Source: Pseudolysinimonas_A sp049651805 (GTDB lineage Bacteria; Actinomycetota; Actinomycetes; Actinomycetales; Microbacteriaceae). From it: DNA of 64,000 nucleotides. The DNA is taken from contig NZ_JBASCU010000029.1 of NCBI RefSeq assembly GCF_049651805.1, forward strand, positions 1-64,000. The letters run 5' to 3'. The translations under genes were made by a program, and so were the position numbers. This document shows positions 1 through 7,458 of this stretch, in pieces; positions within the stretch are counted from its first letter, which is position 1; every line of letters starts with the position of its first letter. The notes beneath the pieces are model-generated. The model was not told where the DNA came from, did not search any database, and was given only the letters and a program-made list of their open reading frames with translations.

Positions 1-611
1 AGGTGGGCGAAGCCGGGCATCGCCGGCACCCGTCCGCGCGACGGCTTGAGCCCGACGAGCCCCGTCGCGGCGGCGGGGATGCGGATCGACCCGCCCCCAT
101 CGGACCCAGGGGCGAACGGCAGAAGCCCGGCCGCCACGGCGACCGCGGCCCCACCGCTCGACCCGCCCGCGCCGAGAGTGGTGTTGTAGGGGTTGCGCGC
201 GATCGGGCCGGCGAGCGGTTCGGTGTAACTGGAGTTGCCGAATTCCGACGCCGAGGTCTTGCCGAGGCTCACGCCACCGGCCGCGTCGAGCGCGACCGCG
301 AGATCGTCGGATGCCGTGGGCACGTTGTCGGCGAAGGCGCGCGATCCGTAGCGGGTCGGCACACCGGCCCGGGCGACCAGGTCTTTGTCCGCGAAGGGCA
401 GCCCCCACAGCGGCAGCGCCGGCGAGAGGCCGCTGAGGGCGGTGGCGCGTGCCCTCGCCTGTTCGGCCGTCACCGTCACGAAGGCGCCGAGGCCGTCATC
501 GAGCCGGGCGATGCGCTCGAGGTAGTGGTCGACGAGTTCGCGCGACACAACCTCGCCACGCCGCAGCCAGTCGAGCTGTTCGCCGGCGGTGAGGTGATGC
601 AGTTCGAACAC
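1..611 (-). CDS. amidase signature family enzyme, N-terminal part
   Basis: This is the first 203 residues of an amidase signature (AS) hydrolase; the rest lies beyond the left edge. The family cleaves carboxamides with a Ser-cis-Ser-Lys triad, and all three parts are visible: Lys76 in FADKD, the Gly/Ser-rich GGSSGG loop at about 149-154, and the nucleophile region GSDGGGSIRIPA at about 169-180. The fold is cytoplasmic; no signal peptide is seen. The start is GTG at 611, chosen because a TAGGCT -10 box lies 6 nt upstream with no Shine-Dalgarno, as in other leaderless genes here. The substrate cannot be told from the sequence. Confidence 0.88.
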   Translation of the reverse strand, partial: MFELHHLTAGEQLDWLRRGEVVSRELVDHYLERIARLDDGLGAFVTVTAEQARARATALSGLSPALPLWGLPFADKDLVARAGVPTRYGSRAFADNVPTASDDLAVALDAAGGVSLGKTSASEFGNSSYTEPLAGPIARNPYNTTLGAGGSSGGAAVAVAAGLLPFAPGSDGGGSIRIPAAATGLVGLKPSRGRVPAMPGFAH

Positions 612-617
612 GCCACG

Positions 618-623
618 AGCCTA
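618..623 (-). promoter_or_regulatory. -10 box (TAGGCT) of the amidase gene
   Basis: TAGGCT lies 6 nt before the GTG start, so transcription should begin at or next to the start codon (leaderless mRNA). No clear -35 box. Confidence 0.5.
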
Positions 624-654
624 CGGACGACTTGACATTCGCCAGCATACCTGG

Positions 655-688
655 TTGGTTCGTCACTCAAGTAAGTAACCAAGTAAGT
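655..688. promoter_or_regulatory. operator-like repeats before the GntR/YtrA-ABC operon
   Basis: Two identical CAAGTAAGT direct repeats (668-676 and 680-688, 12 bp apart) sit with an inverted TTGGTT/AACCAA pair (655-660, 677-682) directly before the ribosome binding site of the regulator gene. A TTGACA lies at 632-637. YtrA-type regulators usually repress their own operon, so this is the likely binding site; that step is inference. Confidence 0.45.
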
Positions 689-701
689 GGGAGGAGGCGC
701 C

Positions 702-1070
702 GTGGACGAGAGTCGCCCGATCTTTCAGCAGATCGCCGAGCAGATCGAGAACGACATCCTCGCCGGCGCCCTGCCCGAAGAGACCCAGGTGCCCTCGACC
801 AATGAGTTCGCCGCCTTCCTGCGCATCAACCCGGCCACCGCCGGCAAAGGCGTCGGACTGCTCGTCGATGCCGGCATCCTCTACAAGAAAAGGGGAATCG
901 GCATGTTCGTCGCCTCGGGCGCCCGCGCCCGCCTCGTCAGCGAGCGTCGCGAACGCTTTCGTGGCCAATACATCGCGCCCCTACTGGCCGAAGCTCAGAA
1001 GCTCGGCATCGACCCGGAGCAGCTCGTGCGGCTGATCCACGAAACGACCCAGGAGTCGAAGAAATCATGA
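702..1070 (+). CDS. GntR family regulator, YtrA subfamily
   Basis: A 122-residue regulator with a winged helix-turn-helix at about residues 5-75 and only a short C-terminal dimerisation tail, the hallmark of the YtrA subfamily, which normally controls an adjacent ABC transporter. The motif VPSTNEFAAFLRINPATAGK covers the recognition helix. GTG at 702 was chosen because GGGAGGAGG ends about 5 nt before it; an in-frame GTG at 687 lies inside the binding site. The stop overlaps the start of the ABC ATPase (ATGA), so the genes are translationally coupled. The inducer is unknown; in relatives it is often a cell-envelope antibiotic. Confidence 0.9.
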   Translation: MDESRPIFQQIAEQIENDILAGALPEETQVPSTNEFAAFLRINPATAGKGVGLLVDAGILYKKRGIGMFVASGARARLVSERRERFRGQYIAPLLAEAQKLGIDPEQLVRLIHETTQESKKS

Positions 1071-1963
1071 CCACGATCGTCGAGGTTCACGACGTCACCA
1101 AGCGCTTCGGATCCGTGACCGCCGTCGACGGCGTCTCGTTCCGGATCGAGGAGGGCAAGATCTACGGCCTCCTCGGCCGCAACGGCGCCGGCAAGACGAC
1201 GCTGATGTCGCTCCTCACCGGCCAGGAGTTCGCGACGCACGGCGACATCCGTGTCTTCGGCGAGACCCCTGTCGAGAACGCCCGCGTGCTCGAGCGCGTC
1301 TGCTTCATCAAAGAGAGCCAGAAGTACCCCGACGACTTCAAGGTCAAGCACGTGCTGCGGATGGCTCCGCGCTTCTTTCCGCGCTGGGACCAGGGGTTCG
1401 CCGACCGCGTGGGCGGCGACTTCCGCGTGCCGCTCGATCGCAAGATGAAGAAGCTCTCGCGCGGGCAGTTCTCGGCCGTCGGGGTCATCGTCGGCCTCGC
1501 CTCCCGCGCCCCCCTCACCTTCTTCGACGAGCCTTACCTCGGACTCGACGCAGTCGCTCGGCAGCTGTTCTACGACCGGTTGCTCGCTGACTACGCCGAA
1601 CATCCGCGCACCGTCGTGCTGTCGACCCACCTGATCGACGAAGTGAGCGACCTGCTGGAGCACGTGCTCGTGATCGACGACGGGCAGCTGCTCGTCGACA
1701 GCCCGGCCGACGAACTCCAGGGTTCGGCGACCACGGTCGTCGGCGGTCGTGAAGCCGTCGAGAGCTTCGTAGGCGCGCGCACGGTGCTCCACCGCGACGG
1801 AATCGGCGGACTGGTGTCGCTCACCGTCGCGGGGTTGAGCGCCGAAGAACGTACCGCAGCGAGAGCTGCAGGGCTCGAACTCGGACCCGTCTCGCTGCAA
1901 CAACTCATCGTTCGCCTCACCACGGGGCGTCCCACCGATTTCGCCGAGGAGGCACACCAATGA
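1067..1963 (+). CDS. ABC transporter ATP-binding protein
   Basis: A 298-residue ATPase that should power the membrane protein encoded next. The Walker A loop is GRNGAGKTT (about 39-47), Walker B is LTFFDEP, and the switch histidine is in STHLIDE. The signature loop reads LSRGQ instead of the usual LSGGQ, as in several YtrB-like ATPases. The tail after about residue 215 is a C-terminal domain of the type found on exporter ATPases. The gene overlaps its neighbours by 4 nt on both sides, giving a regulator-ATPase-permease operon. Substrate unknown; export of a toxic compound or envelope stress relief is the usual role. Confidence 0.9.
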   Translation: MTTIVEVHDVTKRFGSVTAVDGVSFRIEEGKIYGLLGRNGAGKTTLMSLLTGQEFATHGDIRVFGETPVENARVLERVCFIKESQKYPDDFKVKHVLRMAPRFFPRWDQGFADRVGGDFRVPLDRKMKKLSRGQFSAVGVIVGLASRAPLTFFDEPYLGLDAVARQLFYDRLLADYAEHPRTVVLSTHLIDEVSDLLEHVLVIDDGQLLVDSPADELQGSATTVVGGREAVESFVGARTVLHRDGIGGLVSLTVAGLSAEERTAARAAGLELGPVSLQQLIVRLTTGRPTDFAEEAHQ

Positions 1964-2739
1964 GCGCCACCACCCTCCCGACCGTCGCCGCGCCGCGACC
2001 CCTCACCCGCCGCGTCGGCAACGTCGTCAGACTGCACCTGGCGAACCCGTTCACGATCCTCGGGACACCCGTGATCGTGCTCGGGCTGATCTTCGCGGTG
2101 AACTGGATGATCTGGTGGATCATCCGCACCGCCGCTCCCGCCGACCCGCAGAGCGTCGCCGACGTGTCGGCGGGGTTCCAGTACAGCGGCGCCACGCTGT
2201 GGATCTTCGTCTACATGATGGTGGTCGCGATCATGGCCATGAACCTGACCTTCTCGTTCGCCCTCGGCTTCAGCTCCACCCGCCGCGACTTCCTCCTCGG
2301 CAGCGGTCTCACGTTCGTCGCGCTGGCGGCGTTCTACGCCGTCGCGTACATCGCGCTGGCCGCGATCGAGACCTGGACCGGCGGCTGGGGCGTCGGCGGG
2401 GCGATGTTCAACAGCATCTACTTCGGCGTCGATGAGCCGTGGTGGCTGCGCCTGTTCCATGTCTTCGCCCTGTTCCTGTTCTTCTTCGCCGCGGGGAGCG
2501 CCTTCGGATCGATGTACGTGCGCTGGAAGGCGCGCGGCCTCATCCTGTTCTTCTCTCTGTTGTCGATCGCGATCATGGCCGCGGTCGCCCTGATCACGGT
2601 CACCGACTCATGGGCGGGGGTCGGCGAGTTCTTCGGCGCCGCCGGATTCACGGGCTCGTACGCCCTGAGTCTTGTCGTCTCGTTGATCGCCGGGCTGGCC
2701 GCCTACCTCATCCTGCGACGAGCGACCCCGCGAAACTGA
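1960..2739 (+). CDS. ABC transporter permease subunit
   Basis: A 259-residue integral membrane protein with about six hydrophobic helices (roughly 25-50, 75-100, 112-135, 160-180, 190-215 and 230-253). It starts with ATG overlapping the stop of the ATPase gene. It has no recognisable enzymatic motif and is assigned as the membrane half of the exporter by its position and topology. The hydrophilic N-terminus (about 25 residues) is cytoplasmic by the positive-inside rule. Confidence 0.82.
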   Translation: MSATTLPTVAAPRPLTRRVGNVVRLHLANPFTILGTPVIVLGLIFAVNWMIWWIIRTAAPADPQSVADVSAGFQYSGATLWIFVYMMVVAIMAMNLTFSFALGFSSTRRDFLLGSGLTFVALAAFYAVAYIALAAIETWTGGWGVGGAMFNSIYFGVDEPWWLRLFHVFALFLFFFAAGSAFGSMYVRWKARGLILFFSLLSIAIMAAVALITVTDSWAGVGEFFGAAGFTGSYALSLVVSLIAGLAAYLILRRATPRN

Positions 2740-2779
2740 GGCGAAGCGGGTGATACATTCCCACACGGGGAGGTCAGGG

Positions 2780-3388
2780 ATGCGAGTGCACACGGTGGGC
2801 GCTGTGGGAGTCGTCGTCATGCTCCTCGCCGGCTGCGCCCCGCAACCCGCCGAAGGCGACGACACGCCGGCGCCCTCGACCGAACCCACGACGATCGAGA
2901 CGGAAACACCGCAACCCGGGCGACCGGAGTTCGCGATGCCCGACGACTGTGTCGAGATCATCACCGCAGAAACCGCCGCAGATTTCGCAGCCGCCGGGCT
3001 CGACCTACTCGGCGGCCCGGGCGGCGTCTACGGCGAGAACTATTTCGACGATCCCACTCCTGAAGAACGGGTCGGCGGCATCACGTGCGTCTGGGGCGAT
3101 GAAGCGGTGCCGGCGTCGACGGTCATCGCGTCGGTGGCACCGATCACCCCGAGCACCCACTCCGACATCGTCAGCGCCCTCATCGAGAGTGGGCTCGTCG
3201 AATCGCAGGTCGACGGCACGCTCACCTACGCACGCATCGGCGACGACGTCAGCGCGCCCGCCGAGTTGCACGCCATCCGCACGGAGAGCTGGATCTCGGT
3301 GATCGAGGCGGTCGGTGGCGAAGACCGGTTTCAGCACGCGACCGAACTCCTCGACGAGGTGACCGGTCAGGTCTACGTCGAGCGCTGA
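2780..3388 (+). CDS. hypothetical lipoprotein
   Basis: A 202-residue secreted lipoprotein of unknown function. The signal peptide ends in the lipobox LLAGC (Cys at about 19), followed by a Thr/Pro/Glu-rich linker to about residue 50 and a globular domain with two cysteines (DDCVEII and GITCVW) that could form a disulphide. ATG at 2780 is preferred because GGGGAGG lies 6 nt upstream; an in-frame GTG at 2750 would put charged residues before the signal. It stands alone after the ABC operon and its partner is not evident. Confidence 0.8.
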   Translation: MRVHTVGAVGVVVMLLAGCAPQPAEGDDTPAPSTEPTTIETETPQPGRPEFAMPDDCVEIITAETAADFAAAGLDLLGGPGGVYGENYFDDPTPEERVGGITCVWGDEAVPASTVIASVAPITPSTHSDIVSALIESGLVESQVDGTLTYARIGDDVSAPAELHAIRTESWISVIEAVGGEDRFQHATELLDEVTGQVYVER

Positions 3389-3428
3389 ACCGCGGGGGTC
3401 ACGGCGACCAGCCGTTGGGCAAACGCTG

Positions 3429-3477
3429 TCGGCGGGGCCCGTAGCACCGCCGACGAACTCGCGCGGCGCTACCGCGC
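3429..3477. terminator. two stem-loops between convergent genes
   Basis: TCGGCGG pairs with CCGCCGA (3429-3453) and GCGCGG pairs with CCGCGC (3461-3477). Neither is followed by a T-run, but the pair sits between the ends of two convergent genes, a usual place for termination in high-GC bacteria. Confidence 0.35.
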
Positions 3478-3506
3478 CGTCGGGCGAGTGAGCGAACCCG
3501 GGCCGC

Positions 3507-3938
3507 TCACGCCGGGCCGAGTTCCTCGAACACCGTGATCTGCATGCCGCCCGGCGCCTCGAAGCGAGCGTTGAGCGACCGCCACGGGGTCTCGACCGGG
3601 GTCGCCACGACGTGCGCTCCCCCAGCCGACAGCCGGTGCGCGGCCGCTGCGGCGTCGGGCACCTCGAACGCGATGCGAACCGTGAGCGGGTAGCTGTGCG
3701 CGGCGGGCCGACCCACCTCGACCTCGTCGATGTAGGCGATCTGCGCGGGGTTGGCGAGTTCGAGCGTAGCCGTGGGCACCTCGAGGATCACGACGCGCGC
3801 TCCCCCGGGCCCGTCGTGGGCCTCGCGCTCACGCAGGCCGAGCACGTCGCGATAGAGCGCGAGCGCAGCCTCGAGGTCGTCGGTTTCCAGCACGAGGCGC
3901 AGCTGCGTCACGGGCGGGGTCACCGAGACGCCGGTCAC
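3507..3938 (-). CDS. VOC family protein (glyoxalase/bleomycin-resistance fold)
   Basis: A 143-residue single-domain protein of the vicinal oxygen chelate fold, with the two beta-alpha-beta-beta-beta halves visible (QLRLVLETDDLEAALALYRD at about 10-30 and VRIAFEVPDAAAAAHRL at about 85-102). Such proteins bind a metal and isomerise, cleave or sequester small molecules; the ending FEAPGGMQITVFEE is typical. The GTG start overlaps the stop of the acetyltransferase gene (GTGA), so the two are co-expressed. The substrate is unknown. Confidence 0.87.
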   Translation of the reverse strand: MTGVSVTPPVTQLRLVLETDDLEAALALYRDVLGLREREAHDGPGGARVVILEVPTATLELANPAQIAYIDEVEVGRPAAHSYPLTVRIAFEVPDAAAAAHRLSAGGAHVVATPVETPWRSLNARFEAPGGMQITVFEELGPA

Positions 3939-4513
3939 TTGAGGCTCTTTTGCAGGAGATAAGTGCCGAGCCACCGGCCGAACTTGAACCCGACTTTGCC
4001 CATGTGGCCGATCTCGGTGAACCCGAAGTTCCGGTGGATCGCGAGCGAGGCATCCGCCCCCTTGTCGGCGATGACGGCGACGACCTCTTTGACGCCGGCC
4101 GCCTTCGCGCGGGGCAGCAGCTCGGCCATGAGCGCCGTGCCGAGGCCCTTGCCGGTCGATGCCGGGCCGAGGTAGATGGAGTTCTCGACGGTGAACCGGT
4201 AGGCCGCCTTCGGCTTCCACGGGATCACATAGGCGTAGCCGAGGATGACGCCGCGCGGGCTCACCGCCACGAGCCACGGGTAGTGCAGCTCCTGCACCTT
4301 GGCGAACTTCGCCCGCATCTCTTTGAGCGTGAGCGGGTCTTCGTCGAACGTCACCGTCGAGTTGGCGACGTAGTGGTTGTAGATCTCGCGCATGTGCGGG
4401 ATGTCGCGGCTCGTCGCATCCCGGATCTCGAACGCGAAGGCGGGTTCTTCCGGCGGCTTCGGCTTGAGGTGGGGCGGGAGCTTCCGCCGCGGGTTGTACT
4501 CCTCCTCCAGCAT
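3935..4513 (-). CDS. GNAT family N-acetyltransferase (phosphinothricin/methionine-sulfoximine type)
   Basis: A 192-residue acetyltransferase. After a basic, proline-rich N-terminal tail (1-28) it follows the PAT/MddA subfamily: IRDATSRDIPHMREIYNHYV at about 30-49, STVTFDE, and the acetyl-CoA loop STGKGLGTALM at about 118-128, ending with IHRNFGFTEIGHMGKVGFKF. Enzymes of this group acetylate amino-acid analogues such as methionine sulfoximine; the exact substrate is not shown here. The start ATG has TAAGCT 6 nt upstream and no ribosome binding site, so the mRNA is probably leaderless. It leads a two-gene operon with the VOC protein. Confidence 0.9.
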   Translation of the reverse strand: MLEEEYNPRRKLPPHLKPKPPEEPAFAFEIRDATSRDIPHMREIYNHYVANSTVTFDEDPLTLKEMRAKFAKVQELHYPWLVAVSPRGVILGYAYVIPWKPKAAYRFTVENSIYLGPASTGKGLGTALMAELLPRAKAAGVKEVVAVIADKGADASLAIHRNFGFTEIGHMGKVGFKFGRWLGTYLLQKSLK

Positions 4514-4519
4514 GGGGCG

Positions 4520-4525
4520 AGCTTA
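4520..4525 (-). promoter_or_regulatory. -10 box (TAAGCT) of the GNAT-VOC operon
   Basis: TAAGCT is 6 nt before the ATG on the minus strand, the spacing repeated at many leaderless genes in this window. Confidence 0.5.
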
Positions 4526-4551
4526 TGTGGGCGCCCTCGAACCCTCCAGGT

Positions 4552-4605
4552 GTCAAGTGACCTTGACACGGTCGCCCGCGCATCCTAGAGTCAAGTGAAC
4601 TTGAC
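4552..4605 (+). promoter_or_regulatory. promoter with two palindromic operators
   Basis: TTGACA (4563-4568), a 17-nt spacer and TAGAGT (4586-4591) form a near-consensus promoter. Two related palindromes overlap it: GTCAAG-TGAC-CTTGAC at 4552-4567 covers the -35 box and GTCAAGT-GA-ACTTGAC at 4590-4605 covers the end of the -10 box and the start site. Their centres are 38 bp apart. A repressor bound to both would block the polymerase; the XRE protein of the same operon is the obvious candidate (inference). Confidence 0.75.
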
Positions 4606-4628
4606 ACGTCGAGCACGAAGGAGACTCC

Positions 4629-5039
4629 ATGGACGCCACCGACGCGGCCCCGAACTACCGCGAATCGATCCGCGCGACGGCGGCCCTCGCCGTCTGGACC
4701 CTCGCCTGGCTGGCGACGCTCGCCCTCGCCCAGTTCGGGCCGGAACTGCTCTGGGCTGGGGAGTCGACCTGGAGCTGGGTCGCGGTCGTGGTCAACCTCC
4801 TCGTCGGTGTCGGGGTGATCGTGGCGTTCACGCGTTATCTGAGTCGGGCCGACGAGTTGGACCGCAAGATCATGCTGGATGCGCTCGCCGTGACCCTCGG
4901 CGTCGCCTGGGTCACCGGATTCGCCTACGTCGTGGCGAACGCCGCAGGACTCGTCACGATCGACATCGGCGTGCTCCTCGCCGCCCCGGGAGTGGTCTTC
5001 GTGCTCGCGGTCGTCGTCGGCAAGATCCGCTACCGGTGA
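4629..5039 (+). CDS. small membrane protein paired with an XRE regulator
   Basis: A 136-residue protein with about four transmembrane helices (roughly 17-36, 46-67, 79-101 and 107-130) and a short charged loop (YLSRADELDRKIMLDAL) in the middle. It resembles the small membrane proteins that are commonly encoded directly before a 60-70 residue HTH regulator; their function is unknown, perhaps sensing the membrane state. GAAGGAG lies 6 nt before the ATG. Its stop overlaps the GTG of the regulator gene. Confidence 0.8.
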   Translation: MDATDAAPNYRESIRATAALAVWTLAWLATLALAQFGPELLWAGESTWSWVAVVVNLLVGVGVIVAFTRYLSRADELDRKIMLDALAVTLGVAWVTGFAYVVANAAGLVTIDIGVLLAAPGVVFVLAVVVGKIRYR

Positions 5040-5227
5040 AGAACCGCATCCCCGACCTACGGGCCGAGCGCGCCTGGACCCAAGCCGACGTGGCGCACCG
5101 GATCGGGGTCTCGCGGCAGACCATCAACGCGATCGAGACGGGCAAGTTCGACCCGAGCCTGCCCGTCGCGTTCCGCCTCGCGCGGTTGTTCGACCTGACG
5201 ATCGAAGAGGTCTTCACCGACGCGTGA
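5036..5227 (+). CDS. XRE family HTH regulator (63 residues)
   Basis: A minimal helix-turn-helix repressor consisting of little but the DNA-binding domain: LRAERAWTQADVAHRIGVSR, then QTINAIETGKFDPSLPVAFRL, ending FDLTIEEVFTDA. This is the short YozG/Cro-like form that pairs with small membrane proteins. The GTG start overlaps the stop of the membrane-protein gene (GTGA). It very likely represses its own promoter through the two palindromes at 4552-4605. Confidence 0.9.
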   Translation: MKNRIPDLRAERAWTQADVAHRIGVSRQTINAIETGKFDPSLPVAFRLARLFDLTIEEVFTDA

Positions 5228-5246
5228 ACGGTCGGTGAAGACGGCG

Positions 5247-5951
5247 TCAGTCGGGCAGGCGCCAGTCGATCGGATCGGCTCCCGCGGCAGTGAGCAGGTC
5301 GTTGGCGCGGCTGAACGGTTTCGACCCGAAGAAGCCGCTGGATGCCGACAGCGGGCTCGGGTGCGCCGACGCGATGACCGGGGTGTCGCCGAGCAGCGGA
5401 CGCAAGGTGCCGGCATCCCGACCCCAGAGGATCGCGATGAGCGGCGTTCCGCGAGCGATGAGCGCCTCGATCGCGGTCTGCGTCACCTCCTCCCAGCCCT
5501 TGCCCCGGTGCGAGCCGGAGTTGCCCGCCTGCACCGTGAGCACGCGGTTGAGCAACAGCACCCCCTGATCCGCCCAGCCGCTCAGGTCGCCGTGCGGCGC
5601 GGGCGGAATCCCGAGGTCGTCGTGCAGCTCCTTGTAGATGTTCGCGAGGCTGCGGGGGATCGGTCGCACGTGACGGTCGACCGCGAACGACAGTCCGATG
5701 GGATGACCGGGCGTCGGGTACGGGTCCTGGCCGACGATGAGCACCCGCGTACGGTCGAACGGCGCCGTGAAAGCCCGCAGCACGTTGGGCCCCTCGGGAA
5801 GATAGCGGCGGGCGGCTGCCACCTCGGCCCGCAGGAAGTCGCCCATCGCCGCGATGCGGCCCGCAACGGGTTCGAGCGCGACCGCCCATCCGGGGTCGAC
5901 CAGTTCGGCGAGCGGCTTCGGTGTGCTCACGATCGCGCGCTCGTCGGTCAC
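5247..5951 (-). CDS. ung: uracil-DNA glycosylase
   Basis: A 234-residue family-1 uracil-DNA glycosylase, which removes uracil from DNA and begins base excision repair in the cytoplasm. The water-activating motif GQDPYP (catalytic Asp76), the uracil-stacking and recognition segment GLSFAV, the NRVLTV strand, and the DNA-intercalation loop HPSPLSA (His197) are all present, and the length matches the family. The GTG start follows TAGGCT by 6 nt (leaderless). It is divergent from the MFS gene, 43 nt away. Confidence 0.97.
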   Translation of the reverse strand: MTDERAIVSTPKPLAELVDPGWAVALEPVAGRIAAMGDFLRAEVAAARRYLPEGPNVLRAFTAPFDRTRVLIVGQDPYPTPGHPIGLSFAVDRHVRPIPRSLANIYKELHDDLGIPPAPHGDLSGWADQGVLLLNRVLTVQAGNSGSHRGKGWEEVTQTAIEALIARGTPLIAILWGRDAGTLRPLLGDTPVIASAHPSPLSASSGFFGSKPFSRANDLLTAAGADPIDWRLPD

Positions 5952-5957
5952 GGTCCG

Positions 5958-5963
5958 AGCCTA
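5958..5963 (-). promoter_or_regulatory. -10 box (TAGGCT) of ung
   Basis: TAGGCT stands 6 nt before the GTG of ung on the minus strand; leaderless arrangement. Confidence 0.5.
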
Positions 5964-5982
5964 TCCACGCGCCGTGCGGCAC

Positions 5983-5988
5983 TAGTGT
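5983..5988 (+). promoter_or_regulatory. -10 box (TAGTGT) of the MFS gene
   Basis: TAGTGT stands 6 nt before the ATG at 5995. It lies back to back with the ung -10 box, 20 nt apart. Confidence 0.5.
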
Positions 5989-5994
5989 TCCGTC

Positions 5995-7458
5995 ATGACC
6001 GCTCGGCCGTACTCGGTGGCGCAGATCACCTTCGCCCTCGTCGGCTTCCTGTTCCTGCTCGAGATCACGAGCGGAATTCTGCAGGGCTACTACATCCCGT
6101 TGATCAGCGACCTGGTGCGGCACCTCGGCATCACCGACGCCGACTTCAACTGGTTCGAGGCGGCGCAGCTGCTGCTCTCGGCGATCGCTGTGCCGATCCT
6201 CGCGAAACTCGGCGACATGTTCGGGCACAAGCGGATGCTGCTGGTCTCGACCGCGCTCACGGCCGCGGCATCCTGGTGGCTCGTCGTCGCCGGCGACTTC
6301 ACCACATTCCTCATCGCTTGGGCGCTGCAGGGCTTCTACTCCGTGTGGCTGCCGCTCGAGATCGCGCTCATCTTCGACAAGGGCCGGCGCAGCAAGACCG
6401 GGGTTTCGCAGACCCGGCGCGCCGCCGGCCTGCTGGTGATCGCCCTCGAGGCGGGCGCGATCGCCGGCGCACTCGGCGGCGGCGCGATCTTCACGGCCGT
6501 CGGGGGCGACGTGGCGCTCACCCTCGCGGTGCCGGCGATCATCGTCACCGCGGCGTTCTTCGCGATCCTGTTCGGCGTGCCCGAGTCGGAGCGGGGCGTC
6601 GGCCGGTCGCTCGACCTCGTCGGCTTCGTTCTGCTCACCTTCGCGCTGCTGCTCACCACGTCGTCGCTCACTTTCCTGCGCATCAACGGTCCCGAGACCT
6701 GGTGGGTGTGGGTGGTGATGGCGGCGGGCCTGCTCGCGTTCGTGCCGTTCGGGCGATGGGTGCTCGGCAAAGACGACCCGGCGATCGACCTGCGGATGCT
6801 GGCGCAGCCGACGATGTGGCCGGTACAGATCACCGCCGGCCTGTTCGGCATCAGCGTGCTTGGCGCGCAAGTGCCTCTGTCGACGTTCGCCGGCACCGAT
6901 CCTGCGGTCGCCGGATTCGGGTTGGGCCTGAGCTCCGGGATGCGCTCGGTCGTGATCGGCATCTACCTGATCTCGCTCATCCTCGGTGCCGCCCTGTTCG
7001 CGATCTTCGCTCGGCGCCTCACCCCGAGGATCGCCCTCATCGTCGCGACCGCCCTCGTCGCGGTCGGCTACTTCGCCCTCATCCCGTTCCACGACGACCT
7101 CGCCCAGGTGCTCGCCGGCATCAGCGTCGCCGGCATCGGGTCGGGAGCCCTCGTCGCCGCCCTCCCCGCTGCCGCGGCCGCCGCAGCCCCCCGCGGGCAG
7201 ACCGGCATCGCGGCGGGCCTCACCAACACGACGAAAACGATCGGCGGTGCCTTCGCCTCGGCGACCTTCGGCATCGCCCTCGCAGTCGGCGTCACGGCGG
7301 GCGTCGGAACCGCCGCGAGCCTCACCGGCTACTACACCGTCTGGATCGTGTGCGGGGCATCCGCCGTGGTCGCAACGGTGTTGCTGTTCTTCGTGCCCAA
7401 GCTCGCGTTCGCCGATCCCGTCGACGTCGACGAGGAGGCGGTCAACCCTTCGGTGTGA
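5995..7458 (+). CDS. MFS transporter (14-helix drug-exporter type)
   Basis: A 487-residue major facilitator. The loop between helices 2 and 3 carries the MFS motif A variant LGDMFGHKRML (about 71-81), and the length and about 14 hydrophobic segments fit the DHA2-like drug:proton exporters. The loop KGRRSKTG lies on the cytoplasmic side. Substrate unknown. The 3' end overlaps the convergent SDR gene by 17 nt. The start is ATG with a -10 box 6 nt upstream, so no leader is needed. Confidence 0.88.
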   Translation: MTARPYSVAQITFALVGFLFLLEITSGILQGYYIPLISDLVRHLGITDADFNWFEAAQLLLSAIAVPILAKLGDMFGHKRMLLVSTALTAAASWWLVVAGDFTTFLIAWALQGFYSVWLPLEIALIFDKGRRSKTGVSQTRRAAGLLVIALEAGAIAGALGGGAIFTAVGGDVALTLAVPAIIVTAAFFAILFGVPESERGVGRSLDLVGFVLLTFALLLTTSSLTFLRINGPETWWVWVVMAAGLLAFVPFGRWVLGKDDPAIDLRMLAQPTMWPVQITAGLFGISVLGAQVPLSTFAGTDPAVAGFGLGLSSGMRSVVIGIYLISLILGAALFAIFARRLTPRIALIVATALVAVGYFALIPFHDDLAQVLAGISVAGIGSGALVAALPAAAAAAAPRGQTGIAAGLTNTTKTIGGAFASATFGIALAVGVTAGVGTAASLTGYYTVWIVCGASAVVATVLLFFVPKLAFADPVDVDEEAVNPSV

